A DNA stretch of 64,000 nucleotides from Dolomedes plantarius (GCA_907164885.2 OU015498.1:85797142-85861141), one strand, 5' to 3'. Counted from the stretch's first letter, positions 1 to 11,675 are shown. The notes: generated by a model not told the origin, from the sequence alone. Program-made: numbers and translations.

Positions 1-372
1 AGATATATTTGAGTTGGTAAAATAGTAAAAAAAAAGAAACTTGAATCCATACTGTCGTAAACTGGCAATAAATCTGCAAGAAGGCGTGTATTTTGGCAAG
101 ATCGGAAAACAAGATGCGTGCTGATGTATCAGCCTGGATATTTAGGTACTCAAGGTATAATTATAATGCGTCAGATGTCCGAATGATACTTGAGACGTAA
201 CTTGAGCTTGATTTTAAACTGTCTACGCTCTGAAAAGGATATTACCTTTCGTGGTGGACTCTTTCTTGGACAATCCCAACTCTGAGGGTACAGCACGTTA
301 ACCTCCCGATCCTGTTCCAACCGTTATAATATATAAACCATCCTTTACCATAGAAAGAAGGAAGATACTCAC

Positions 373-528
373 TTTATCCAGCACGCCGTCTTCTGCTACT
401 AGCATCATTGTGGAACCATAAGAAACTTGATATTTGATGCTAGGAGCAAACTTCTCTAAATCAATGTACTTGGTGGTCGTTTGCCGAACGTCAGTCATTC
501 CGTGGCTTGATACAACCATTATATTGAC
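373..528 (-). CDS. ENPP6-like phosphodiesterase, coding exon 4 (gene continues left)
   Basis: Exon of 52 codons (residues 239-290) with acceptor CAG at 531-529 and donor GTGAGT starting at 372. It reads VNIMVVSSHGMTD, then a Lys/Tyr-rich stretch to EDGVLDK. The ENPP consensus at this place is SDHGM, where Asp and His both bind zinc. Here the Asp is Ser246, while His247 is kept. Together with Gly199 this removes two of the expected metal ligands. The frame is open throughout and splice sites are good, so this is not an obviously dead gene. The last exon or exons, with the final His ligand, are outside the window. Confidence 0.85.
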
Positions 529-651
529 CTGTAAAAAATGTTTTATTCGGAAACATTTCATAAATTAAAATTGGAATAAAATATATTGTTTTGTTCCCAC
601 AGAGTTGTACTGCCTGAATAGACGGCATTGAACATTGATATGTATATGACT

Positions 652-1515
652 TAGGGATGCGACATCGATAACAAAACATCGATATTCAATATTAAAACAT
701 CGATGCTAATAAAACATCGCCCCAAAACCATCGATGTTTTTAAACATCGATGTTTAAAAACACGAACATCCTTTTTTTAAAGCTGGTTTAGTAACCTTTA
801 ACATTAATGTTACTTCGGTTAGTCGGGGGGGGGGGGGGTCATTTAATTTTACTCTTTGATTGGGCTGACACAATTGACAAAAACTTGGTTGTTTTTGCCT
901 TGGCCTACATTGATGACTCAAAATTCTCGTTGTAAATATCGCCATGTTTTGCCTTCAAATGTCCATATAAATTTGTGGTATTGCCAGAAGTTTTGAAGGA
1001 CTTAAGGCAAATATTGCATTTTGCCAATTTGTCAGAGGTTTTGCAAAAATATTTCCAAACGGTACTTTTGGGAGGTATCTTACTAATAATATTAACGTCG
1101 ACTTATATAAAACAGAACAAAACGTAAATTTAAATGGTTGCTCTCGTGTATATACTATTTATAAAATAAAACCCCATGGAGGGTTCTGGAGAGTCAGGAA
1201 CATTCCAAGCGCTCTGATTGGTTCATTGGTTGTTGATTGTCATTTGTCTGTTTGCTAAGGAATCGTTCCCTCTTTCGTATTCGTCCTTTTCAGAATTCCA
1301 ACTTACATTTACTGAGTGTGAAAATTATGCTACGTGGTAAATTTTTTTATTATGGTACTTTTTCATTAAAAAAAAACATCGAGACAACGTAAAACATCGA
1401 GCAAAAACATCGATGTTAAAAAAACATCGGCTTCAATAAATCGATGTTTAAAACATCGATGTCTTTATCAAAACATCGATGTTTTGAAAACATCGACATC
1501 GATGTCGCATCCCTA
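652..1515 (-). mobile_element. non-autonomous hAT-type element, copy 1
   Basis: Perfect 8-bp TSD ATATGACT (644-651 and 1516-1523). Ends are TAGGGATGCGACATCGAT in inverted orientation. Both ends carry clusters of AACATCGATGTT-like palindromes. The interior on the minus strand is a BED zinc-finger exon. The same family recurs at 4373-10378. This copy has no Helitron at the position where copy 2 has one. Confidence 0.85.
904..1078 (-). pseudogene. BED-type zinc finger, start codon lost
   Basis: Reads as a 57-residue BED finger (CNICLKSFKTSG ... GHLKAKH, Cys2-His2 spacing) ending in TAG at 906-904. The Met seen in the sister copy at 9947 is ATA here, so this copy probably makes nothing. BED fingers are the DNA-binding domains of many hAT transposases; the catalytic part is absent. 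Confidence 0.7.
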
Positions 1516-1999
1516 ATATGACTCGACAATACTATCAAGTTTGAGTTGATGTTAACTCCGTTAGGTATTCATTTAAAATGGAAATTATTCCAGTATGGAG
1601 AGAAATAAAATTTAACAAAACCACTGGAGTGAGTAGTCAAAGTCTTTATTAGGTTATTCTCGACGTTATTATTAGGTTATTCCCGAATGAAAGCGAAAGT
1701 AGAAAGTATATTTTTAAATTTGACAGCTAGCCATCAGATCAAAAAGATAATAAATTTATAAAATAGATATGGAGACATGTCTAAACACTAATGACACTTT
1801 ATATGATTTCCAGCCACATCTCCAGAAGATTTTGGTGCTCCTAGGAATAAGAAATTGCCATGTAAATGATGCGTGAAAATTTATATGTAACTGATGATAA
1901 AATATTTTTTAACGATTTTATAAAAATTTTGAAGTTTAAAATAAATGATAGTATTAAATGTTAAAGAAAATACTTATAAACATGATTTGGTGAAATATC
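1516..1999. other. ENPP intron 3 sequence, nothing recognised
   Basis: AT-rich intron sequence with a short repeated phrase (TTATTAGGTTATTC, twice near 1650-1685). No gene or element ends recognised. Confidence 0.5.
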
Positions 2000-2003
2000 T
2001 TAA

Positions 2004-2555
2004 GGCTGCTATGTACTAACCCCATTGAATTCGCTCACCTCAATGTTAACCCATGGAGAAAATTTGTCCACGGATTGCCGACTTGGATTCAAAGATTTTT
2101 TTAAAAAACTGTACTCCGTCATAGAGAAAGAAATTTTACATTTGTGTACATTTTTAGTTTTTTAAAAGAATGCAATTAATATTTTAAAATTTAAATTATT
2201 CGGGGGAAAAATCTGGTATAGTGTGTTTTAAACGCTCATAAATTCCTTCGGAGGACGAAATTTATAAAATGAATCCTGTAGCGCTTTGCAGAAAAGTTCA
2301 GGCAATCTGACAATACCAATTTTATTTGATTATCAGCATTTATGTACCTGTAAATAGTTGACAAAAATATATTTTGAATAAATAATTTGGGGGCAGCGCT
2401 TAACCCCCCTATAGAGAGAGAGCCATTACAATCCCTCAAAATGTCAATCCTAAGGGGGGTGGAATTCTCGAACTGTCAACTGGACTCCTCCCACCACAAG
2501 AGTCTGCAGGAAGAGGAAAAGGGACATACGATTTTTTTCTTAGTACATAGCAGCC
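2004..2555. mobile_element. TTAA-type MITE, copy A
   Basis: TTAA lies on both sides (2000-2003 and 2556-2559), with ends GGCTGCTATGTACTAA as inverted repeats. The left interior phrase TTCGCTCACCTCAATGTTAA is shared with the element at 23221-23997. TTAA suggests piggyBac mobilisation. The open frames across it (2236-2439, 2387-2629) have no resemblance to known proteins. Confidence 0.7.
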
Positions 2556-2559
2556 TTAA

Positions 2560-3299
2560 TCCCAAACTTCAATTTATTTATTTATTTTTTGCAAGAAAAA
2601 TTAGGGACAAAAAATATGCAATAAATTAAGAAAGAATCTTTACATGCCGATGAGAGTGTGTGTTAATTTCCAACAATACTCGTGCACTGTTGCAGTTGAA
2701 TTTGAGAAGGATAAATTTGTATAGGATAGATTTGTCTAGCGCAGTTTAGAAATACAAAGCAATTGATAAATCGTGAAGTACAATCGGACAAATAAAATGT
2801 GATATTTTTTCTAGATTATTTATTAGATAGCGAGATAATCTAGATATTCTCAAATGTTTTTGACTCAATATACGGAATGTAAACCTGAAAATAAATTTCG
2901 AGTCTCAGTCTAAAAAATATTTTAAGGGTGGGGGGAGAAAGCAAACCTGTAACAATGTTATTTGCTTTTATTCCTTTATTATCCCAGTTTCTAGTTATTT
3001 CCAAGGGTTGTTAAGTAGATACACAAACCACCCTTCCTCGATTACCAGTTATTAAGTTCAATTTAATGTCAATATATAAATGCTATGACACAAAACTGTG
3101 TTACAAAAGCAATTTTTATATAAGAAGCAGAACTATAAAAATATTATTGAAAACAAGATAGAGTATATTTTACAAGTCTGAACTTAGAATGTGAGAAGAA
3201 AATAAATCCCGCTAATAATATCCTTTAATATTTTTTCATTACATTTATAATTAGGATTGCATTAATAATAATAATAATAATTATTATTATTATTATTAT
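2560..3299. other. intron sequence with AAT/ATT microsatellite
   Basis: No gene. From 3263 to 3300 there is a perfect palindromic microsatellite, (AAT)n running into (ATT)n, which abuts and seems to have eaten the left tip of the Tc1 element that follows. Confidence 0.6.
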
Positions 3300-3375
3300 T
3301 CACAAAAAAAATATATGCACCCAGAAGGAAACGAGCTAATATCACGAAACGACATGTATGTAGTGTATGAGGAGA

Positions 3376-4273
3376 TCAGCAAATGATTAGAAATTCAGAA
3401 GAACAGACCATTTTAAGAAGATATGGCTTGAAAAAGGTTACAAATGAATAAGTAGTAAATCCACCTCTGACAGCTATACAAGCCGAAACACGGCGTGGCA
3501 TCGAATCAATGAGGTCACCTATAACCTCCTGCGGAAGATCATGCCACAATCTTTGCAACTGGGCAGTTAATTCACCAGTATTCCGGGCTGAAGTTGCCTT
3601 CCAAGCACGTCCCAGACGTGCTCTATTGGCGAGAGGTCTGGTGACCTGGCAGGCCATGGGAGTACGTCATATCCTTGAAGACATTGTTGGGAGAGTCGCG
3701 CAGTATGTGAACGAGCGTTGTCTTGCTGATAAATGGCACCTGGGCGACTTGATAGCATAGGCAGTACAACTGGCGTTAAAATCTCGTCCACGTAACTGCG
3801 TGCCGTCAAAGTGAAGGACGACTAGAGGTGATCGTGTGTCCCTAAAAATCGCCCCCCCCCCCCACTGTCACACCTCGTGTAAGCCTCTCGACAACAAATG
3901 CCGGATCGGACCGGTGGCCTGGCCACCTCCACACGCGTATGCGCTGGTCATCAGCATTGAGACTGAATCGGAATTCATCGCTGAAGATCACACGCCTCCA
4001 GTCGGTCACACTCCAGCTTGCCCGAGGTCGGCAAAAATCCAATCGACACTGCCTATGATGTGAGGTGAGTGGTAAGCGTCTGAATGGACGTCGGCTCCTT
4101 ATACTTCCGTGATCCATTGTTGCCAACACCGAACAAACTACCACCATATCGCTCCGACCGAGGTGGCGGCCGATACGCCTGTTCGATCAACCTGCTTCTC
4201 TGAGGCCTACTATACGCCCCCTCTCAAAGTCCGACAATTGTTCGTACTGTCGCCGGTTACGTCTCAGAGGCAT
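3376..4273 (-). pseudogene. Tc1 transposase, decayed
   Basis: Starts MPLRRNRRQYEQLSDFERGR (ATG 4273), then a stop and frameshifts. Later blocks keep the three catalytic contexts of the DDE transposase: IFSDEFRF (first Asp, about 3965), QQDNARSH (second Asp, about 3715) and SPDLSPIEHVW (Glu, about 3630). The C-terminal phrase is SMPRRVSACIAVRGG. The second helix-turn-helix is partly missing, and a poly-C run near 3850 marks a frame break. Not functional. Confidence 0.85.
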
Positions 4274-4731
4274 CTATAGTCAAAATGCCGTCCATCCAAG
4301 TCGACAGATTTGTTTGAATAACCCTATGGTACAAGCAATCATGCTTTTAAACTCTTCCCATGTGCATCTCATTAGGGATGCAACATCGATGTCGATGTTT
4401 TCAAAACATCAATGTTTTGATTAAAAACATCGATGTTCTAAACATCGATTTATTGAAGCCGATGTTTTTTTAACATCGATGTTTTATGCTCGATGTTTTA
4501 TGTTGTCTCGATGTTTTTTTTAATGAAAAAGTACCATAATAAAACAATTTACCACACAGCATAATTTTCCCACTCAGTAAATGTAAGTCTGAATTCTGTA
4601 AAGGACGAATACAAAAGGGGGAACGATTCCTTAGCAAACAGACAAATGGCAATCAACAACCAATGAATCAATCAGAGCGCTTGGAATGTTCTTGTCACTC
4701 CAGAACCTTCGATGGGGTTTTATTTTATAAA

Positions 4732-7700
4732 TCTTCTATACTAATAAAAGGACAGGGAGAAGTCGGACGTGACCGTAACTCATCCGGGTGGGCCACTCCT
4801 CGAAAAAAAATATGGCCGACAAATATACAGGAAAATCGGTGTATTTTTTTTCTCATGAAAGTACATAAATGTTACATATTTGGAAAGAGCTTCGGAAACT
4901 GATAATTTTTTCTGCGTACACTTATTCTGTTAATTCAATAGTTTTAGAGATATTTGGATTCTAATGAACCGTCATCGAGCGTCATCGCTCTTTGACGATG
5001 TAAACAAAGGGTGATTCGTTCACAACGTGATTCTCACTAAAAAATGAATCACTGAAATGAAATGTGTCGCCGTGTCTTTTTATTTGAAAAACTAAATATT
5101 CAAATTGTTTAATAATAAAAAATACTTTATTGAAACTAAATAGATATATACTGATTTTTGGTGGACTTATTGATTTAGGTGTGAAATGATTACATTTGGT
5201 ATTTTTTTCGTTTCTATATTTCTTGACAAATCTGGTTGAAACTTCGTATACTTATGTTTTGAAGCCTGGAGATAATTCTAATATAAGTTTGGAAGCTTTA
5301 AAATGCTTATATATAAATACAGTTTTTAAATAATATTTCATCTGAAGGCGTTGGAATCCATCATTCATAAGAACTGCGCATGCGCACCTAAATGTTACAA
5401 CGTAAATAAACGCATGAAATAATGTTAATTAGTAGCTGTTTGGTCTTATTTAAAGTTAATTTTCTTATATTGCTACTTTTGTATACTTTTCATTTTTACC
5501 ATCCTTTTTTACTTGGTTAATTTTCAGTATACGAATAATCGTTGAAACTCTTTACCGTTCAAACCCCTCTTGCGATTATTTACTTTCTGAAATGTCGTTA
5601 TTAGGTAATTTACAAAGTAATTTTTATTGAAATTTAGCTAAAATGCCGATAACTCTGCATAAAAATCTTAATGCTACTATTTTAATTTCTTTCTCACACA
5701 TGATACAAATGACAGTTATTTTAAAATGGAAAAATAATACACGCAATCTTATGTTCCAATATGAAAATTTTCCCCGATTCGTCATTCATTTCCTTATAAA
5801 AACAGCCCCAAATAAAAAACTATTTATTATACACCAATTATTGAGCCTCATTTCATTAACAATAGCATCTAAAACATTTCCTGAAAATTTTAAACAAGTA
5901 AAAAAGGATTAACGAAAAGAAAACAACAGAAGTAATATAAGAAAATTAACTTTAAATAAAACCAAACAACTACTAATTAACAATAATTATTTAAAGGTTT
6001 TTTTGGTGTTTTATAGTAAAATAGCACTTAAAAATTAAAAAAGGAACAAAAACTTACCTGTAAATAGTATACTTTTTTTATAAATTGGTCAATTTGAAGT
6101 AATTTTTATTGAAATTTAGCTAAAATGCCTATCACTCTCCACAAAATCCTAATACTAATATTTTAATTTCCTTTTCACACATGATACATATGACAGTTAT
6201 CTTCAAAATGTCCTACAATCTAAGAGAAAATTATAAAATGCAAAAATAATACACGCAATTTTATGTTCTAATGAAAATATTCCCCGATTTGTCATTCCTT
6301 TCCTTAAAAAATCAGCCCAAAATACAAAAAATACAATTACATCACACAAATATTGAAAAGAGTTGTAGACAAGCATAAAAAGAAAGAATATTCAAATAAA
6401 GTAGTGCTATTTCACCATAAAAGACAAAAAAAATCTTTAAAAAATAAATTTTTTTTTTAAATTGACTCCGAACGTAGAATATTAATCTGAAATTTAGCTG
6501 AAACGCTTATTACTCTCCACAATATCCTAATGCTAATATTTTAATTTCCTTCTCACACATGATACATATGACAGTTGTCTTCAAAATGGCCTACAATCTA
6601 CCAGAAAATTTTAAAATGAAAAAATAATACACGCAATTTTATGTTCTAATGAAAATATTCCCTGATTCGTCATTTTATGTTCCAATATGAAAATTTTCTC
6701 CGATTCGTCATTCCTTTCCTTATAAAAACAGCCCCAAATAAAAAAACTATTTATTATACACCAATTATTGTGCCTCATTTCATTAACAATAGCATTTCCT
6801 GAAAAACATTCATCTTCTAAAACATTTCTTGAAAATTTTATCAAATTATATACATTATTATGTGAGATATCATGATAACCGTAGATGAATAACTTTATAG
6901 AATCTACTATAATAAGTGGACAAGCCGCAGGCAAAGATAACTGTCATATGTATCATGTGTGAGAAGGAAATTAAAATAGTAGCAATATAATTTCGTGCAG
7001 AGGTATAGCCATTTTAGCTAAATTTCAATAAAAATTACTTCAAATTGACCAATTTATAAAAAAAGTATGCTATTTACAGGTAAGTTTTTTTTTTCATTTT
7101 TAAGTGGTATTTTACCATAAAAGACCAACAAAATCTTAAAAATTTTTTTTTTTTTTAAATTGACTCCGAACGAAGAATATTAATCTGAAATTTAGCTAAA
7201 ACGCCTATCACTCTTCACAAAATCCTAATGCTAATATTTTAATTTCCTTCTCACACATGATACATATGACAGTTATCTTCAAAATGGCCTACAGTCTAAG
7301 AGAAAATTTTAAAATGCAAAAATAATACACGCAATTTTATGTTCTAATATGAAAATTTTCCACGATTCGTTATTCCTTTCCTTATAAAAACAGCCTAAAA
7401 TAAAAAAAAATACAATTACATCACACAAATATTGCAAAGAGTTGTAGACAGAAGCATAAAAAGAAAGAATATTCAAATAAAGTAGTGCTATTTTACCATA
7501 AAAGACAAAAAAAATCTTTAAAAAATTGACTCCGAACGTAGAATATTAATCTGAAATATAGCTGAAACGCTTATTACTCTCCATGATATCCTAATGCTAA
7601 TATTTTAATTTCCTTCTCACACATGATACATATGAGAGTTATCTTCAAAATGGCCTACAATCTACGAGAAAATTTTAAAATGCAAAAATAATATACGCAA

Positions 7701-9869
7701 TTTTATGTTCTAATGAAAATATTCCCCGATTCGTCATTCCTTTCCTTAAAAAATCAGCCCAAAATAAAAAAATACAATTATATCTCAGAAATATTGCAAA
7801 GAGTTGTAGACAGAAGCGTAAAAAGAAAGAATATTCAAATAAAGTAGTGCTATTTTACCATAAGAAACAAAAAAAATCTTTAAAATATATTTTTTTTTAA
7901 AAATTGACTCCGAACGTAGAATATTAATCTGCAATTTTGCTAAAACGCCTATCACTCTCCACAAAACCTAATGCTAATATTTTAATTTCCTTCTCACACA
8001 TGATACCTATGACAGTTATCTTCAAAATGGCCTACAATCGAAGAGAAAATTTTAAAATGCAAAAATAATACACACAATTTTATGTTCTAATATTAAAATT
8101 TTCCCCGATTCGTCATTCCTTTCCTTATAAAAACAGCCGCAAATAAAAAACTATTTATTATACACCAATTATTGGTTTTTTTTGTTTATTTTGTATTTGC
8201 TAAGCAAATTGTGTTATTATTGGATATTTTTGAAGGCCAGTGAAATATAATTATGTTTTATTTACTTTTCTATTTTGCGTTGAGTTAATTTTCCAATTGT
8301 TCAGAAATTAATTATTCAATTAGAATTTATTACTTTAAATATTTCAATGGGGGGAGAGGGGTTACAGTTTATTCCTTCACCATTTTTTATTATCATTCTG
8401 AAGTAGGAATTATAGTGACTGTCTACGTTCGGAGTCAATTAAAAAAAAAAAAATTAAAGGTTTTTTTCATCTGTTATGGTAAAATAACACTTAAAAATTA
8501 AAAAAAGAGACAAAAACTTACCTGTAAATAGCATTCTTTTTTATAAATTGGTCAATTTGAAGTAATTTTTAATGAAATTTACCTAAAACACCTATCTCTC
8601 TGTACAAAATCTTAAAGCCCTCATACATGATATTTTAATTTCCCTCTCACACATGATACATATAACAGTTATCTTCTAAATTACCTACAATCTAAGAGAA
8701 AATTTTAAAATGCAAAAATAATACATGCAATTTTATATTTCAATATGAAAATTTTCCCCGATTCGTGATTCCTTTCCTTATAAAATTAGCTCTAAATAAA
8801 AAACTATTTATTATACACCAATTATTGTTCACTTTTTGTTTATTTTGTATTTGCTAAGGAAATTGTGTTGTTATTAGATATTTTTGAACACCAGTGAAAT
8901 ATTTGTTTATTTTGTATTTGCTAAGGAAATTGTTTTATTATTGGATATTTTTGAAAGCCAGTGAAATATAATTATGTTCTTTACTTTTCGATTTACTTAT
9001 TTTTTTAATTGTTTAGACAGAATTATGTTTCAATATGAATATTTTCCCCGATTCGTCATTCCTTTCCTTATAAAAACAGTTGTTCACAAATTAATTGTTC
9101 AAACAGAATTTATTACTTTAAATATTTCAAGAGTCAATTTAAAAAAAAAAATTAAACCTTTTTTCATCTTTTATGGTAAAGTAGCACTTAAAAATTAAAA
9201 AAAAAGAGACAAAAACTTACCTGTAAATAGCATACTTTTTTATAAATTGGTCAATTTGAAGTAATTTTTAATGAAATTTACCTAAAACACCTATCACTCT
9301 GCACAAAATCTTAAAGCCCTCACACATGATATTTTAATTACCCTCTTACACATGATACATATGACAGTTATCTTCTAAATTACTTACAATCTAAGAGAAA
9401 ATTATTCTTTCCTCATTTTTCATTATCATTCTCAAGTAGGAATTAAGGTGACTGTCTACGTTCGAAGTCAATTTAGAAAAAAAAAAAATTAAGGTTTTTT
9501 TCATCTTTTATGGGAAAATAGCACTTAAAAATTAAAAAAGAGACAAAAACTTACCTGTAAATAACATACTTTTTTATAAATTGGTCAATTTGAATTAATT
9601 TTTAATGAAATTTACCTAAAACACCTATCACTCTGCACAAAATCCTTCACACATGATATTTTAATTTCCCTCTCACACATGATACATATGACAGTTATCT
9701 TCAAAATGACCTAAAATCTAAGAGAAAATTTTAAAATGCAAAAATAATACACGCAATTTTGTGTTCCAATATGAAAATTTTTCACACTTTATTGAAACTT
9801 CATCTGGTGGACGGATGGCTTGAGCGTAGCTAGGCGAAGCCCGAGCCTAGCCGGGCGAAGCCCGGCTAG
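4732..9869 (+). mobile_element. non-autonomous Helitron A
   Basis: Begins TCTTCTATACTAATAAAAGG after an A (4731) and ends with a strong hairpin GCCGGGC-GAA-GCCCGGC directly before CTAG (9866-9869), followed by T. A-to-T insertion, a TC start, and a hairpin plus CTRR end are the Helitron hallmarks. The uninterrupted sister element at 652-1515 shows the empty site (between 1157 and 1158), confirming both ends exactly. No Rep/helicase ORF is present. Most of the interior is a degenerate repeat array. Confidence 0.9.
5640..9780. repeat. degenerate tandem array inside Helitron A
   Basis: About nine copies of a unit recur, starting near 5641, 6122, 6495, 7198, 7562, 7940, 8582, 9285 and 9612, at spacings of 330-700 bases. 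The unit includes CACACATGATACATATGACA, then ACACGCAATTTTATGTTC and CCCCGATTCGTCATTCCTTT. One piece (about 6925-7090) is inverted. The open frames in this interval (for example 5643-5912, 6611-6934, 8974-9198) are translations of the repeat and not genes. Confidence 0.85.
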
Positions 9870-9946
9870 TAGTATATACACACGAGAGCAGCCATTTAAG
9901 TTTTTGATTTGTTCTGGTTTTAGTTGACGTTAATATTATTAGTAAG

Positions 9947-10120
9947 ATGCCTCCTAAAAGTACCGTTTGGAAATATTTTTTCAAAACTTCTGACAAATTA
10001 GCGAAATGCAATATTTGCCTTAAGTCCCTTAAAACTTCTGGCAATACCACGAATTTATCTGGACATTTGAAGGCAAAACATAGCGATATTTACAACGAGA
10101 ATTTTGAGTCATCAATGTAG
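9947..10120 (+). CDS. BED zinc-finger mini-ORF of the hAT-type element
   Basis: A 57-residue open frame too short for most gene finders: MPPKSTVWKYFFKTSDKLAK, then CNICLKSL...GHLKAKH, ending FESSM and TAG. This is a BED domain (Cys-x2-Cys ... His-x4-His), the DNA-recognition module of hAT transposases and host proteins derived from them. No catalytic RNase-H-like domain follows, so the element is non-autonomous. The frame is intact here but has lost its Met in copy 1. Whether it is expressed is unknown. Confidence 0.65.
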   Translation: MPPKSTVWKYFFKTSDKLAKCNICLKSLKTSGNTTNLSGHLKAKHSDIYNENFESSM

Positions 10121-10525
10121 CCCAAGGCAAAAGCAACCAAGTTTTGGTCACTTTTTCAGCCCAATCAGAGATTAAAATTAAATCCCCCCCCCCACGACTA
10201 ACCGAAGTAACATTAATGTTAGAGGTTACTAAACCAGTTTTAAAAAATGGATGTTCTAAAACATCGATGTTTAAAAACATCGATGGTTTTTGGGCGATGT
10301 TTTATTAACATCGATGTTTTAATATTGAATATCGATGTTTCAAAACATCGATGTTTTGTTATCGATGTCGCATCCCTACATCTCATATGTGCTTAGCGCG
10401 GTTACCCTTGTCTCATTGGCGTCGAAATTTTAATCATTTGCATATCTCTTACCAGACTACATTCCTGCCAAGTTTCGTGATAGTAGCTCGATTTCTTCTA
10501 GGTGTATATATTTTTTTGTGACAGA

Positions 10526-10533
<8 letters not shown>

Positions 10534-10577
<44 letters not shown>
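10534..10577. repeat. AT dinucleotide microsatellite
   Basis: Pure (AT)n run directly beyond the right end of Tc1 element A. Confidence 0.95.
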
Positions 10578-10581
<4 letters not shown>

Positions 10582-10849
10582 ATGCTCACGGGATACAGGA
10601 TTATACAAGACATAAAGACAACTTATACAAGACATAAAGAATTTGCATTTCCATAGTACAGATTTTTACACTCGCTAACAATTTAAGGCGTGCCTTTCTC
10701 CACAGCTGAATTTTAACTGGAACTCAGATGGCATATTTTGCCATCTGTTATACAAATTTCAATGCATTGTGGTTCTATTTTTTTCTTTTTTTTCAAGGGA
10801 AGGGGGAGGGGATAATTCGGAGGCACTTTTCCTGAGATATTCGCACAGA

Positions 10850-11415
10850 ACCGCGAAAATTGTCTACTATTTTTTAAACGGGCGCAATGTATATTTGAGT
10901 CACCATTACTCCCTTGCTGCCAACTTAATTTTGATCGGGCATCCCCGGGAACGACATCTGGAGGGCTCACACCTCCCCCCGCCCACTTATATCGTGCTAG
11001 GACTCTTCAGTCTACGGACTTAACGCGCCCATACCCGAACTAGACACGAAGGTATTTAACGAAAGGCGTTCATCGATATTCGAACTAAGCAACCCAGTCA
11101 GAAGCAGGGCCGCCCAGAGACTTTACGGGGCCTGGGGCAAACTTCTGTTGGGGGCCCCAAGAAGTCTGATTAATCGAATAACTTTTTTTTGGGGGGGGGG
11201 GGGCCCTTTTTTCAGGAGATTATTTTGAATTTTGAAGTACGGTACCAGTTTCAGAATTTTCTTTCGGAGGAAATCTAATAAATAATTTTTTTAATTTTTT
11301 TTGGGTCCCTCCGGCAGTTGGAGGCCTGGGGCAAAGTGCCCGAGTTGCCCCCCCCCCCCCCTCTGGGCGGCCCTGGTCAGAAGCCCAACGCGACACCACT
11401 AAGCTCCCTCGGGTA
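10850..11415 (-). mobile_element. tRNA-derived SINE, family 1, copy a (split)
   Basis: The reverse complement starts near 11415 with a tRNA-like head (A box near TTAGTGGTGTCG, B box GTTCGAATAT), followed by the body shared with 11755-12117 (for example GTTAAGTCCGTAGA and the GTCGTTCCCGGGGATGCCCG region). A 271-base hAT MITE (11105-11375) interrupts the head. Left end approximate. Confidence 0.75.
11105..11375. mobile_element. hAT MITE inside the SINE
   Basis: Perfect 8-bp TSD GTCAGAAG (11097-11104 and 11376-11383) and perfect terminal inverted repeats CAGGGCCGCCCAGAG. The interior holds G-rich and C-rich runs and repeated GGCCTGGGGCAAA; no ORF. Confidence 0.9.
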
Positions 11416-11565
11416 TACTGTTTCTAATGTTAATATGAGTGTAAATTCACAATTTTCTGATGTATGCATGTAATTATAAATATACAGCCCTTTGTTAATG
11501 TCTTTAATAAAAATTTGCTGATATCAAATGTCTGACAAAAATTCGAGTGGAAACTATGAATTTAC

Positions 11566-11675
11566 CTCTTGTTCTAGTCCAGCCTTTTCAATTTTACGAA
11601 GCAGTTTGTATAAAATTTCATCTATATCTTGCAAAGCTCTTCGTGCCCTTGATGTTCCACGAGCTGAATAGTGAC
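11566..11675 (-). CDS. ENPP6-like phosphodiesterase, coding exon 3
   Basis: Short 110-base exon between an acceptor TAG (11678-11676) and a GT donor (11565-11564). It encodes GHYSARGTSRARRALQDIDE and then a helical stretch ending LEQE. This corresponds to the GHxYGP segment of ENPPs followed by the helix that carries Asp/Glu-rich dimer contacts. The His of GH is retained, but the usual GPxS after it is replaced by ARGTS. The joins on both sides are in frame (phase 1 in, phase 0 out), so the exon looks spliced rather than accidental. Confidence 0.82.

Larger units (their letters stand above)
4373..10378 (+). mobile_element. non-autonomous hAT-type element, copy 2, carrying a Helitron
   Basis: Perfect 8-bp TSD CATCTCAT (4365-4372 and 10379-10386). 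Ends are TAGGGATGCAACATCGATG and its inverse, with arrays of AACATCGATGTT palindromes at both ends. It is the same family as 652-1515 in opposite orientation. Without the Helitron it is about 870 bases, matching copy 1. Confidence 0.88.
3300..10533 (-). mobile_element. Tc1 element A, split by a nested hAT and Helitron
   Basis: The left inner TIR (TCACAAAAAAAATATATGCA near 3300) pairs with the reverse complement of the right end near 10500-10527 (TCACAAAAAAATATATACAC, then AGAAG..CGAGCTA.TATCACGAAAC on both). The outermost bases on the left are lost in the ATT microsatellite. Without the 6-kb insertion at 4373-10378 the element is about 1.2 kb, the normal Tc1 size. The right end abuts an AT microsatellite, consistent with insertion at TA. 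Confidence 0.82.

Noticed and set aside
3842..4063. Plus-strand coding frame at 3836-4063
   Set aside because: Antisense of the Tc1 transposase catalytic region.
5640..9780. CRISPR-like regular repeats
   Set aside because: Units are long, diverged, unevenly spaced and partly inverted, inside a Helitron of an animal genome.
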